Positions 36,263 through 44,587 of a stretch of 64,000 nucleotides of DNA are shown piece after piece (position 1 is the first letter of the stretch; each line of letters begins with the position of its first letter). The translations under genes and the position numbers were made by a program. This DNA comes from Hoeflea ulvae. Lineage in GTDB: Bacteria; Pseudomonadota; Alphaproteobacteria; Rhizobiales; Rhizobiaceae. The stretch covers positions 3,665,501-3,729,500 of the forward strand of contig NZ_JAOVZQ010000001.1 in NCBI RefSeq assembly GCF_026619435.1. Direction: 5' to 3'. The notes under the pieces are model-generated. The model saw only the letters and a program-made list of their open reading frames with translations, searched no databases and had not been told where the DNA came from.

Positions 36263-37465
36263 ATGAACAGCCCCGTGTCCCATCGCGATATCTCGATTCC
36301 CCAGACCTGGGACCGCAGCGGGCTGCCCGGCTGGACCTATCACAGCGAGGCCTTTCTCGAGCTCGAGAAACAGGAGATATTCCGCAAGCACTGGCAGATC
36401 GCCTGCCATGTCTCGGACCTGCCGGAACCGGGCAACTACATCGCCTTCGACATGTGCGGCGAGCGGGCGCTGGTGCTGCGCGGCGGCGATGGCGAGGTCC
36501 GCGCGTTCCACAATATGTGCCGGCATCGCGGCGCCCGTGTCGTCGCCGACGAACAGGGCTCCTGCAAGGGCGCGCTGGTCTGCCCGTTTCACGGCTGGGT
36601 CTACAATCTCGACGGCACCCTGCGCGGCGCTGCAAAGCCAAGATCCTTCCCCGATCTCGACAAGACCGAATTCGGACTGCAGCCGCTCGACACCGAAATC
36701 TGGAACGGTTTTGTCTTCATCCGATTCGAAAAAGGCCCGCAGCCGGCGGTCGCGGAGCTGTTCCAACCCTTCGCCGAGGAAATCGCCCATTTTGACATCG
36801 CCGACATGGTCCCCTGCGGGGAAACCTGGACGATGGTTTCCAAGGTCAACTGGAAGTCTGTCCGCGATGTCGACAATGAAGGCTACCACGTGGCGCTGGC
36901 CCACCCGGCGCTGCAGGATCTTTACGGCCGTTCCTATTTTGACGAACCCTTCGTCAATGGCCTGTCGCGATCCTATGCCGAATGCAACGAAAACGGCCGC
37001 CGCTGGAGCGTTCGCAATTATCTCAAGGCCATGCAGCCGCGCCCGGGCATGCCCGACCATCTCAAGCGCGCCTGGGTCTATTACGGATTGTTCCCCAATG
37101 CCGTCATCGCTGCGACGCCGGAACTGGTGCAGTTCTACCAGGAATTTCCGCTCTCCACCGGCGAAACCCTGCTGCGCGGCGCGATCTACCGCTATCGCGA
37201 CGAGACCCGGGAGCAGACGCTCGCCCGCAAACTGGCGATCCGCATCGACTACGAGACCATGGGCGAGGATGTGCGGCTGACCGAATGGTCAAACGAGGCG
37301 ATGAACTCCACCGCCTTCAAGGGCTTTTATCTCTCCGACCTCGAATATGGGGTGCGCAGCCATCACGATCACCTGCGCGCCGTGCTGCCGGTCAGCACGC
37401 TCGAACAGCGGCCGCACGAGGATGATGTCAAACAGCTCAACGCCGAAATGACCATCAGCATCTGA
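36263..37465 (+). CDS. Rieske non-heme iron oxygenase, alpha subunit, 400 aa
   Basis: Terminal oxygenase of an aromatic-ring-hydroxylating-type system. The Rieske [2Fe-2S] ligands lie in CRHRGA and CPFHGW (about residues 88-113), and the mononuclear iron site in VDNEGYHVALAHP (about 207-219). Members acting on quaternary amines (glycine betaine, carnitine, proline betaine) have this size and simple single-subunit form, so oxidative N-demethylation is plausible. No ferredoxin reductase gene is adjacent. ATG 36263 has AGGTG upstream. A palindromic operator lies in the leader. Confidence 0.88.
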   Translation: MNSPVSHRDISIPQTWDRSGLPGWTYHSEAFLELEKQEIFRKHWQIACHVSDLPEPGNYIAFDMCGERALVLRGGDGEVRAFHNMCRHRGARVVADEQGSCKGALVCPFHGWVYNLDGTLRGAAKPRSFPDLDKTEFGLQPLDTEIWNGFVFIRFEKGPQPAVAELFQPFAEEIAHFDIADMVPCGETWTMVSKVNWKSVRDVDNEGYHVALAHPALQDLYGRSYFDEPFVNGLSRSYAECNENGRRWSVRNYLKAMQPRPGMPDHLKRAWVYYGLFPNAVIAATPELVQFYQEFPLSTGETLLRGAIYRYRDETREQTLARKLAIRIDYETMGEDVRLTEWSNEAMNSTAFKGFYLSDLEYGVRSHHDHLRAVLPVSTLEQRPHEDDVKQLNAEMTISI

Positions 37466-37491
37466 TCCGTCACCGGTCACCTGCAATCGAA

Positions 37492-37525
37492 AACAGCCGC
37501 TGCAGACATTTCCGCAGCGGCTGTT
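37492..37525. terminator. Bidirectional terminator
   Basis: AACAGCCGCTGC and GCAGCGGCTGTT form a 12-bp stem with a ten-base loop between the converging Rieske and aminotransferase genes. Short T-rich tracts lie on both sides. Confidence 0.75.
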
Positions 37526-37560
37526 TGTCTTGTGCAATTCGTCGACCGTGTGCCCGGCAC

Positions 37561-38955
37561 TCAGCCCTGCCAGATCCCTTCCTGGCGCAGATCCCGCATG
37601 GTCCGCGAAATCCCCTCATGCAGGATGTCCGCCATGCTGTCGATCTGCGCGCGAGTGATCACCAACGGAGGCGACATCACGCACATATGCACCAGCGGCC
37701 GCACCAGCAGACCCAGTTCCTGGCAATGCCGGTCGATCCGCACGCCGACTTCGGTGTCGAGCCGGATCGGATTGTGACTTTTCCGATCAGCGACACATTC
37801 GATGCAAGCCATCAGCCCCATGCCGCGCACCTCGCCGACCAGTTCCAGCTCTTCCAGCGCTTTCAACTTCTCATGAAAATAGGGCGTGATCTCGCGGGTG
37901 TAGTCGAGAAGATCGTCTTCGAGAATGTCGAGATTCTTCAGCGCCACCGCGCAGCCGATCGGATGGCTGGAATAGGTCAGCCCGTGCGCAAACATCGCTT
38001 CGGGATGGTTTGAGGCGCGGAGGCCGTCGAGCAGCCGGTCCGAGACCACCATACCGCCGAGCGGGAAATAGCCCGAGGTCACGCCCTTGGCGAAGGTGAT
38101 GATGTCCGGCACCACATCGAAACAGCTTTCCGAGGCAAAGACATGGCCGAGGCGGCCAAAGGCGGTCACCACCTCATCGACGATGAACAGGATGTCATTG
38201 GCGCTGCAGATGTCGCGGATGGCCTTGAAATAGCCCTCCGGCGGCACGATCACCCCGCCCGAGGCCATGATCGGCTCGCCGACAAAGGCGGCAATGTTCT
38301 CCGGTCCATGCTCGCGCACCGCGTCGGCAAATTCGGTGACGAGCCCGGCGCAAAAATCCTCAAGGCTCATGTCCCTGGGGCGGCGGAACGGATCCGGACA
38401 CGACAGGCGGATCATCATCTCATCGGCAAAATCCATCCAGTTCCGCGAGCGCTGGCTGCCGTTCAGGCTGGCCGAGAGATAGGTGCTGCCATGATAGCCG
38501 CCATCCCGGCAGATGATCTTCTTCTTGCCCTCAAGCCCGCGCACATTGCTGTAGAATTGCGCAAAACGCAGCGCGCTCTCCACCGCGGTCGACCCACCGG
38601 TGGTGAAGAAAACGTGGTTGAGATCGCCCGGCGCGTGTTCGGCAATACGCCGCGCCAGTTCCGCCGAGGGCTCGTTGGTCGTGTACCAGGGCGAATTGTA
38701 GGACAGCTCCATCGCCTGTTCCTTGAGCGTCTCGGCCAGAACCTCGTTGCGGTGGCCGACATTGGTGCACCACATCCCGGCCGGGCCGTCGATCAGCCTG
38801 CGGCCGTTCTCGTCATGCACATAGACGCCCTCGCCCGACGCCAGCATGCCGCGCGCTTCCGCACCGATCGACCCCGCCGACGGCCAAGGCTGGACCAGGT
38901 GATCGACCGCCTCCTGGGTGGCCTTCTTGTAGAGATTGGCTTGCTTGTCGGACAT
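37561..38955 (-). CDS. Class III aminotransferase, 464 aa
   Basis: A PLP-dependent omega-amino acid or diamine:pyruvate transaminase. FFTTGGSTAVESALR (about residues 118-132) binds phosphate, DEVVTAFGRLGH contains the PLP-binding Asp, and TFAKGVTSGYFPLGG contains the catalytic Lys (about 301). The closest known groups include putrescine- and beta-alanine-pyruvate transaminases. Start MSDKQANLYKKAT at 38955; the in-frame extension to 39042 would cross the operator and is rejected. It is divergent from an importer, with operator B between. Confidence 0.9.
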   Translation of the reverse strand: MSDKQANLYKKATQEAVDHLVQPWPSAGSIGAEARGMLASGEGVYVHDENGRRLIDGPAGMWCTNVGHRNEVLAETLKEQAMELSYNSPWYTTNEPSAELARRIAEHAPGDLNHVFFTTGGSTAVESALRFAQFYSNVRGLEGKKKIICRDGGYHGSTYLSASLNGSQRSRNWMDFADEMMIRLSCPDPFRRPRDMSLEDFCAGLVTEFADAVREHGPENIAAFVGEPIMASGGVIVPPEGYFKAIRDICSANDILFIVDEVVTAFGRLGHVFASESCFDVVPDIITFAKGVTSGYFPLGGMVVSDRLLDGLRASNHPEAMFAHGLTYSSHPIGCAVALKNLDILEDDLLDYTREITPYFHEKLKALEELELVGEVRGMGLMACIECVADRKSHNPIRLDTEVGVRIDRHCQELGLLVRPLVHMCVMSPPLVITRAQIDSMADILHEGISRTMRDLRQEGIWQG

Positions 38956-39025
38956 GATGCGGAATTCCCGAAAGAGAGGCGCGACGCCGGATTTCAACAG
39001 CTTTCCAGCGCAATATGAACTCGTT

Positions 39026-39043
39026 ATTGAATGGCTGTTCAAT
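39026..39043. promoter_or_regulatory. BetI-like operator site B (aminotransferase / ABC importer)
   Basis: ATTGAA-TGGCTG-TTCAAT has perfect 6-bp arms. Its 14-bp core TGAATGGCTGTTCA fits the pattern of the other sites. It lies in the divergent gap, suited to control both units. Confidence 0.6.
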
Positions 39044-39309
39044 CAATTTGACAGAAAAACGGCTTGCATTCAACTCTCATTTGGCTTCAAATCATCGCGT
39101 CCGGTCACGGACCGAACCGGTCAAACCAGCAATCCGCATACAGGCTTTGAAACGGTCGGTGCTTCCGGAAATGGCGAGGAACTGCATTTGGAGTCATCTG
39201 CCCCGACATTGCCTGCTGCACGCCCCCGGGCCAGGCGCGGCTCTCGCGGTTCCTGCGCACGGAGACCGGCAAGGGCTGGCTGACCATCTCGCCGCCGCTG
39301 CTTTACGCC

Positions 39310-40107
39310 ATGCTGCTGCTGATCGGGCCGATCATCGTCATCGTCGCAAACAGCTTCTGGTCGCAGGACTATCTGACCATCGATCACACATTCACGCTGA
39401 AGAATTACCAGGCCGCGCTGACCGAACCGATCTACCGCGATCTGCTGATGCGCTCGCTGTTTGTCTCGGTCACCGTCGCGGTCGTCACCGTCATCCTCGC
39501 CTATCCCGTGGCCTGGTTCGTGTCCTTTCATGGCGGTCGCTACAAGGGGCTCTGGCTGTTCATCATCACCGTGCCGTTCTGGTCGGGCTATCTGCTCAGG
39601 ATCCTGTCGTGGAAGGTCATCCTGGGCTACAAGGGCGTGCTCAACACCGGTCTGCTCTATCTGGGCGTCATCACCGAGCCTCTGAGCACGCTGATCTACA
39701 ACGTCAACGCCGTCATCATCACGCTGGCCCACAGCTGGGCGGCATTTGCCATCCTGCCGCTGTTCGTCTCGCTTGAAAAACTTGACCGCTCGCTGCTCGA
39801 GGCCGCGGCCGATCTCGGCGATGGTCCGGTGCGGCGGTTCCTGCGCATCACCCTGCCCCTGACCATGCCCGGCATCATCGCCGCGCTGATGATCGTGATG
39901 ATCCCCACGGTCGGCGATTATGTCACGCCGAAACTGGTGGGCGGCAAGGACGGCGTGATGATCGCCAACGCCATCCAGGTGCAGTTCGGCAAGGCCTCGA
40001 ACTGGCCGCTGGGCGCAGCGCTGGCGGTCTCCACCATGGTGATTGTATCGATCGTCGCAGGCGCGCTCGTGCTGCTGCTCGCGGGACTGAAGAGGCTTCT
40101 CAAATGA
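39310..40107 (+). CDS. ABC permease (PotB-like); 5' end out of frame
   Basis: Permease with six helices and the EAA loop EAAADLGDGPVRRFLRITLPL. The frame from ATG 39310 lacks the cytoplasmic N-terminus, yet the codons before it read RFLRTETGKGWLTISPPLLYA, a typical PotB beginning with no start codon. In another frame a TTG at 39188, with GAGGA upstream, leads into LESSAPTLPAARPRARRGSR. Adding one C near 39247 joins the two as a full-length protein of about 306 residues. So the true gene is probably 39188-40107 with a one-base loss or error. Confidence 0.82.
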   Translation: MLLLIGPIIVIVANSFWSQDYLTIDHTFTLKNYQAALTEPIYRDLLMRSLFVSVTVAVVTVILAYPVAWFVSFHGGRYKGLWLFIITVPFWSGYLLRILSWKVILGYKGVLNTGLLYLGVITEPLSTLIYNVNAVIITLAHSWAAFAILPLFVSLEKLDRSLLEAAADLGDGPVRRFLRITLPLTMPGIIAALMIVMIPTVGDYVTPKLVGGKDGVMIANAIQVQFGKASNWPLGAALAVSTMVIVSIVAGALVLLLAGLKRLLK

Positions 40108-40910
40108 GGTTTCTGCCCTCCCCCAGACGGCTGCTGTCAACCTATGTGATCCTCTATGTGGCGATCCTGTATTTCCCGGTGCTGCTGCTGCCGATCTTCT
40201 CCTTCAACGATTCCGCCACGCCGAAACTGCCGCTCGTCGGCTTCACTTTCAAATGGTACGAGGGCCTGGCCGGCAATGCGGCGATGCAGGGCGCTGCCTG
40301 GAACTCGCTGCTGGTCGGCATCACCGCCGCTTTCGTGAGCACCATTTTGGGCATTTGCGCGGCCCGCGCCATCACCCGGCACCGCTTCCGCGGCAAGGGT
40401 GCCGCCAGCGGCCTGATCATGGCGCCGCTGATCCTGCCGGAGATCATCATCGCCATATCGCTGCTGGTGGTCATGCTCGGCCTGGGCCTGCAATTGTCGC
40501 TGTTCACCGTCATTCTTGGCCATCTGCTCATCTGCGTGCCCTATTCGGTCACGGTTCTGGTCTCCGGTTTCGAGGGCTTTGACCCCAGCATGGAGGAAGC
40601 CTCGCGCGATCTGGGCGAGACATCCTTCGGCACCCTGCGGCGGGTGACACTGCCGATGCTGGCGCCGTCGATCGTCTCCAGCCTGCTGGTGACGTTTACC
40701 ATTTCACTGGACGAATTCATTCTCGCCTTCTTCCTCAGCGGCACCGAACCAACGCTGCCGGTCTATATCTGGGGACAATTGCGCTTTGCCGCCAAGCTGC
40801 CCAACGTGCTGGCGCTCGGCTCCATCCTGATTGCCGCATCGCTGGTGCTGCTCACGGTCGCGGAACTGTTCCGGCGGCGTGCCGAGCGGAAAATGGCGCT
40901 TCGCCCATGA
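40104..40910 (+). CDS. ABC permease (PotC-like), 268 aa
   Basis: Second permease of the importer, with six helices and the EAA loop EEASRDLGETSFGTLRRVTLPML (about residues 163-185), then TFTISLDEFILAFFLSG, typical of PotC. The start overlaps the PotB-like stop by ATGA, and the end overlaps the ATPase start by ATGA. Confidence 0.92.
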   Translation: MRFLPSPRRLLSTYVILYVAILYFPVLLLPIFSFNDSATPKLPLVGFTFKWYEGLAGNAAMQGAAWNSLLVGITAAFVSTILGICAARAITRHRFRGKGAASGLIMAPLILPEIIIAISLLVVMLGLGLQLSLFTVILGHLLICVPYSVTVLVSGFEGFDPSMEEASRDLGETSFGTLRRVTLPMLAPSIVSSLLVTFTISLDEFILAFFLSGTEPTLPVYIWGQLRFAAKLPNVLALGSILIAASLVLLTVAELFRRRAERKMALRP

Positions 40911-42049
40911 GGAATACATCCGATGCGAAACCGCAACATCGCCAAGTGGACGGACAAGACATGAGCGCCTCGCCGATGATCGAAATCAACAATGTCGACA
41001 AGCTTTTCGGCACGTTCCGGGCGCTCGACACGCTCAACGCCACCATCGGCGAAGGCGAGTTCTTCTCGCTTCTCGGGCCGTCAGGCTGCGGCAAGACCAC
41101 CTTGCTGCGCATGATCGGCGGATTTGACACTCCCACATCCGGAGACATCCTGATCGGTGGCAAATCCATGGCCGGCATCCCGCCGAACCTGCGGCCGACC
41201 AATATGGTGTTTCAGAGCTACGCCATTTTCCCGCATCTCAACGTGTTCGAAAACATCGCCTATGGCCTCAAGCGCCTGCGTCTCGGCCGTGCGGAAGAGG
41301 AGGCCCGGGTCAAGCAGGCGCTGGCCCAGGTCGAGCTCACCGGACTGGGGCCGAGAATGGGCAACCAGCTTTCCGGCGGCCAGCGCCAGCGCGTAGCCCT
41401 TGCCCGCGCCCTGGTAATGCGCCCGAAGGTGCTGCTGCTCGATGAACCGCTGTCGGCGCTCGACAAGAGCCTGCGCGAACAGATGCAGGTGGAACTCAGG
41501 CACCTGCAGCGCCAGATCGGCATCACCTTCGTGCTGGTCACCCATGACCAGTATGAGGCGCTGAGCATGTCGGACCGGATCGCGGTGATGTTTGCCGGCC
41601 AGATCGCCCAGATCGCCGAACCCAAGGAAATCTACCAGAACCCGGCCACCCGGCAGGTCGCCGATTTCCTCGGCGGCATGAATTTCCTCACCGCCTCCGA
41701 ACTCTCCGTCAGCGGCAAGGAATTCAAGGCGGTCCTGCCAGGAATAGGCCCCATTACCGGGCATCTCTCCGGCAAGGCGATCTCCGATCCCTCAACGGCG
41801 ATGATCGGCATCAGGCCCGAGCGTCTGCGCATTGTCTGGGAGGGCGAAAACGCCGAACAGATGATCAGCGGCAAGGTGGTCGACCGCAATTATTTTGGTG
41901 AAGTCACGTCGCTGCAGGTGTCCATCCCCGGGCAGGACGAGCATCTCTCGGTGGTCGAGACCAATGATTTCGGCGCCGACGACATCCCGACAGGCTCGGA
42001 GATTCGCCTCACCTATGACCGCGATGCCTTCATCATCATGCAGAGCTGA
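40907..42049 (+). CDS. ABC ATP-binding protein (PotA-like), 380 aa
   Basis: Walker [15 protein letters not shown]-loop NMVFQSYAIFPH, signature [15 protein letters not shown], Walker [13 protein letters not shown] and the switch VTHDQYEA are all present. A TOBE-type domain fills the C-terminus. The start at 40907 is in an ATGA overlap; ATG 40961 would also keep the whole domain. The binding protein is probably the one at 42783 on the other strand. Confidence 0.92.
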   Translation: MRNTSDAKPQHRQVDGQDMSASPMIEINNVDKLFGTFRALDTLNATIGEGEFFSLLGPSGCGKTTLLRMIGGFDTPTSGDILIGGKSMAGIPPNLRPTNMVFQSYAIFPHLNVFENIAYGLKRLRLGRAEEEARVKQALAQVELTGLGPRMGNQLSGGQRQRVALARALVMRPKVLLLDEPLSALDKSLREQMQVELRHLQRQIGITFVLVTHDQYEALSMSDRIAVMFAGQIAQIAEPKEIYQNPATRQVADFLGGMNFLTASELSVSGKEFKAVLPGIGPITGHLSGKAISDPSTAMIGIRPERLRIVWEGENAEQMISGKVVDRNYFGEVTSLQVSIPGQDEHLSVVETNDFGADDIPTGSEIRLTYDRDAFIIMQS

Positions 42050-42072
42050 GCCGGCTGAACCGCACAAAAAAA

Positions 42073-42092
42073 GACGCCGGCAATGCGGCGTC
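42073..42092. terminator. Bidirectional terminator
   Basis: GACGCCG and CGGCGTC form a 7-bp stem. CCTTTT follows on the plus strand and seven T follow on the minus strand, so it serves both the ATPase gene and the converging bacterioferritin gene. Confidence 0.75.
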
Positions 42093-42135
42093 CTTTTCAG
42101 TCTCGCGTCGGGAATGCCGGTTTGCGGCTCCCGCT

Positions 42136-42618
42136 TTACTCGTCGCCGCCAGCACCCGAAACATATTTGGCGCTGTAGGCCTTCTCGCCGAGCCGGTCGA
42201 TCAGGCTGAGCTGCAATTCGAGCCAGGCCTTGTGGCCTTCCTCGTCGAGCACGATCTTTTCAAACAGTGTCCGTGTGCCGATGTCGCTTTCCTCGGTCGC
42301 ATGCTGCGAGGCCCGGGTGTAGAATTCGATAGCCTCTTCCTCGTCGGCCAGATCTGACTTGAACATGTCGACCAGGGAGCTCGCCAGCTTGGGCTTCTTG
42401 TAGAACTGGAGTTCAGGCTCGCCGCGCAGGAACAGAATTCGCTCGATGAACAGGTCGGAATGGCCCAGTTCTTCGTGCAGTTCCTTGCGCATCTGGGCCG
42501 CCAGCTTGTCGAGGCCCCAATCGTCGAGAACATGCGAGTGCAGCTGATACTGATGCGCTGCGGTCAGTTCCATATGCAGTGCTTTCTGCAAATTTTTCAT
42601 GGTTTCATTGTCAGCCAT
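42136..42618 (-). CDS. Bacterioferritin-like protein lacking the heme-ligand Met
   Basis: Iron storage protein forming 24-subunit shells. At 160 residues it has the normal size. The ferroxidase ligands are visible: Glu in HMELTAAHQYQLH, Glu and His in ELHEELGHSD, Glu in ADEEEAIEFY, and Glu and His in LDEEGHKAWLE. In E. coli Bfr, Met52 lies between Glu51 and His54 and binds heme; here the residue is Leu (E-L-G-H). The protein may thus lack heme or bind it differently. ATG 42618 has AAAGGTGA upstream. Confidence 0.88.
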   Translation of the reverse strand: MADNETMKNLQKALHMELTAAHQYQLHSHVLDDWGLDKLAAQMRKELHEELGHSDLFIERILFLRGEPELQFYKKPKLASSLVDMFKSDLADEEEAIEFYTRASQHATEESDIGTRTLFEKIVLDEEGHKAWLELQLSLIDRLGEKAYSAKYVSGAGGDE

Positions 42619-42782
42619 TCCGGTCACCTTTTCTCAATGCAAATTCATCAATGCAACACAAATGAATTGTGGCAGGAAAAGTTCCATCGCGGAACCGGAA
42701 ACATTCAGATTTGACAATATGTCGCAAGAGGCCTGCCGCCGGGCGCGCACAAGGGCGCCCGGCATCTTGTCAGCGGATCAGA

Positions 42783-43862
42783 TCAGTATCCGGCCTTGAT
42801 CTTCTCGAATTCGGCAATCATCTTCTGCTTCAGCTCGACCGGCACCGGCGACTGGAACAGCGTCTTGTCGACAAAGGCCGAAACGTCGCCATAGCCTGCG
42901 CCGTCCAGCGTTTCCGCATCGATTTCCGCCATGCCCTTGGCATTGGAATGGCCATAGCCCCACTCGGTCACCAGATAGGACGACACTGCCGGATCAAGCG
43001 TGGCATTGAGATAGTCATAGGCCTTGTCTTCATTGCCTTCGCCGCCTTCCAGCAGCACGTAACCGCAGACCCAGGTCGACAGGCCTTCGTCGGTGTCCTT
43101 CTTGATCGCAACCGGCACGTCATCGGCCATCAGCGTGGTGGCAGTTTCGTTCCAGGCCCAGGCCAGATCGACTTCCTCGCCGGCCATGGCCTGGCTCAGC
43201 TCGGTGTTGTCGGTCCAGTACAGCCGCACATTCTTGTGCACCTCGCGCAGGAAAGCCGAGGCTTCGTCAAATTGCGCGTCGGTCATTTTCGCCCAGTCGG
43301 TCAGCCCGATGGCAAGCGAGGCCAGCGCATAGGCATCATCGACATTGTCGCCGATCGACACGCGGTCCTTGAACTTCGGATCGGCAAAGGCTGCGAGCGA
43401 CTGGATATCGGCCTCATCCACCTTGTCGGTCCGGTAGGTGACTGCGGTGTTGCCCCAGTCGAACGGCACCATCCAGGCCTTGCCGTCTTCCGTCGTCATC
43501 AGGTCCTTCATCGAATGGAACCCGGGCAGGATATTGTCCCATTCCGGAATCCGCGAGGTATCAAGCGGCTTGAGCAGCCCGGCATCGCGCCATTTCACCA
43601 CGCTTTGCGAGCACGGATGCCCGACATCGGATGTGAAGCCGGTCCGGAGTTTCTGGAAGGCTTCCTCCTCGTCGCCGAAAAATGCAAAGACCGGGGAAAC
43701 TTCATGCTTGGCGACATAGGCGGGATGGAACGCCGGATCCTCATAACCCGACCAGTCAAACACGGTGAGCTCGCTGTCTGCGGCCGATGCCAGCGGTGCC
43801 GCACTGAGCGACAAGGCGACGGCAAAACCCGAAATCAACCCTCTGGAAAGTGCATGATGCAT
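42783..43862 (-). CDS. Extracellular solute-binding protein (PotD-like), 359 aa
   Basis: Signal peptide HALSRGLISGFAVALSLSAAPLASA, then ELTVFDWSGYEDPAFHPAY, the usual start of a spermidine/putrescine-type binding protein. DNVDDAYALA and LAWAWNETATTLM are later ligand-cleft segments. It is preceded by the TetR and methyltransferase genes on the same strand and probably serves the PotABC-like importer at 39188-42049. Start at 43862, 12 bp after the TetR stop. Confidence 0.9.
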   Translation of the reverse strand: MHHALSRGLISGFAVALSLSAAPLASAADSELTVFDWSGYEDPAFHPAYVAKHEVSPVFAFFGDEEEAFQKLRTGFTSDVGHPCSQSVVKWRDAGLLKPLDTSRIPEWDNILPGFHSMKDLMTTEDGKAWMVPFDWGNTAVTYRTDKVDEADIQSLAAFADPKFKDRVSIGDNVDDAYALASLAIGLTDWAKMTDAQFDEASAFLREVHKNVRLYWTDNTELSQAMAGEEVDLAWAWNETATTLMADDVPVAIKKDTDEGLSTWVCGYVLLEGGEGNEDKAYDYLNATLDPAVSSYLVTEWGYGHSNAKGMAEIDAETLDGAGYGDVSAFVDKTLFQSPVPVELKQKMIAEFEKIKAGY

Positions 43863-43873
43863 TGGTATCTCCT

Positions 43874-44577
43874 TTATTGTTCTTCTGCTTGAATTTTCAA
43901 CGGCGAACCGTCGGCTGCGAAGTGTTTTGGAAATATCGTGCACAGCATGTCGAGCACGACCCGTAGCGCGGATTCGCGCTTGTAGTCCTTGCCGAACAGC
44001 ATCATCCGCAGCCACAGGCCCTCCTGCATGGCGTAGATCGCGTCGGCTGTGCTCTGTGCGTCAAAAACATACCCGCCCTCCTGCTTGGCGGCGGCGCAGA
44101 CCGAGGCCAGCGTGGTGCGGTAATTGGCATCCCGCTCCCAGGCCAGCTTGTGATAGGTCGGCCGTGACTTGGCCTCGGTGATCAGCGCAAACCAGGCCGC
44201 CAGCTTGCGATGGGTGCAGATTTTCCGGTCAAGATCGGCCGTCACCATCGCCAGCAATTGCGACGCGGTGTCGGTGTCCGCCTTCTTCACCAAGGCCAGC
44301 CAGTGGGCCGTGTATTCGTCTTGCAGATAGCGGATGGTTTCGCTCAGCAGGTTGTCCTTGCTGGTGAAATGGAAATTGACAATCCCGCGCGACAGCCCGG
44401 CGCCGTCAGCCACGTCTGCAAGCGTGGTGGCCGCGTAGCCGCGCTTGGCCAGGGAATCGATCGTGGCGTTGATCAGCTGCTCCCGCCGCAGCGCCTTGGG
44501 CTCGCGCCGTCTGGCAGATTCCGTGACCGGCTTGCCCGGATTGGCTGTCTCTTCTTCAGGGTCTTGGCTCAGAACAT
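43874..44577 (-). CDS. TetR/BetI-type repressor; start region out of frame
   Basis: A TetR helix-turn-helix (TIDSLAKRGYAATTLADVAD, LSRGIVNFHFTSKDNLL) followed by a BetI-like C-terminal domain. The frame from GTG 44413 cuts the first DNA-binding helix. The same frame is open upstream to about 44575 and codes for SQDPEEETANPGK and RREPKALRREQLINAT, which belong to the protein, but no ATG, GTG or TTG is in frame. ATG 44577, with AAGGA just before it, or ATG 44591, in an ATGA with the methyltransferase stop, would need a one-base change. So the 5' end holds an indel or error. Likely regulator of the operators described here. Confidence 0.78.
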
Positions 44578-44587
44578 TCTTCCTTCT

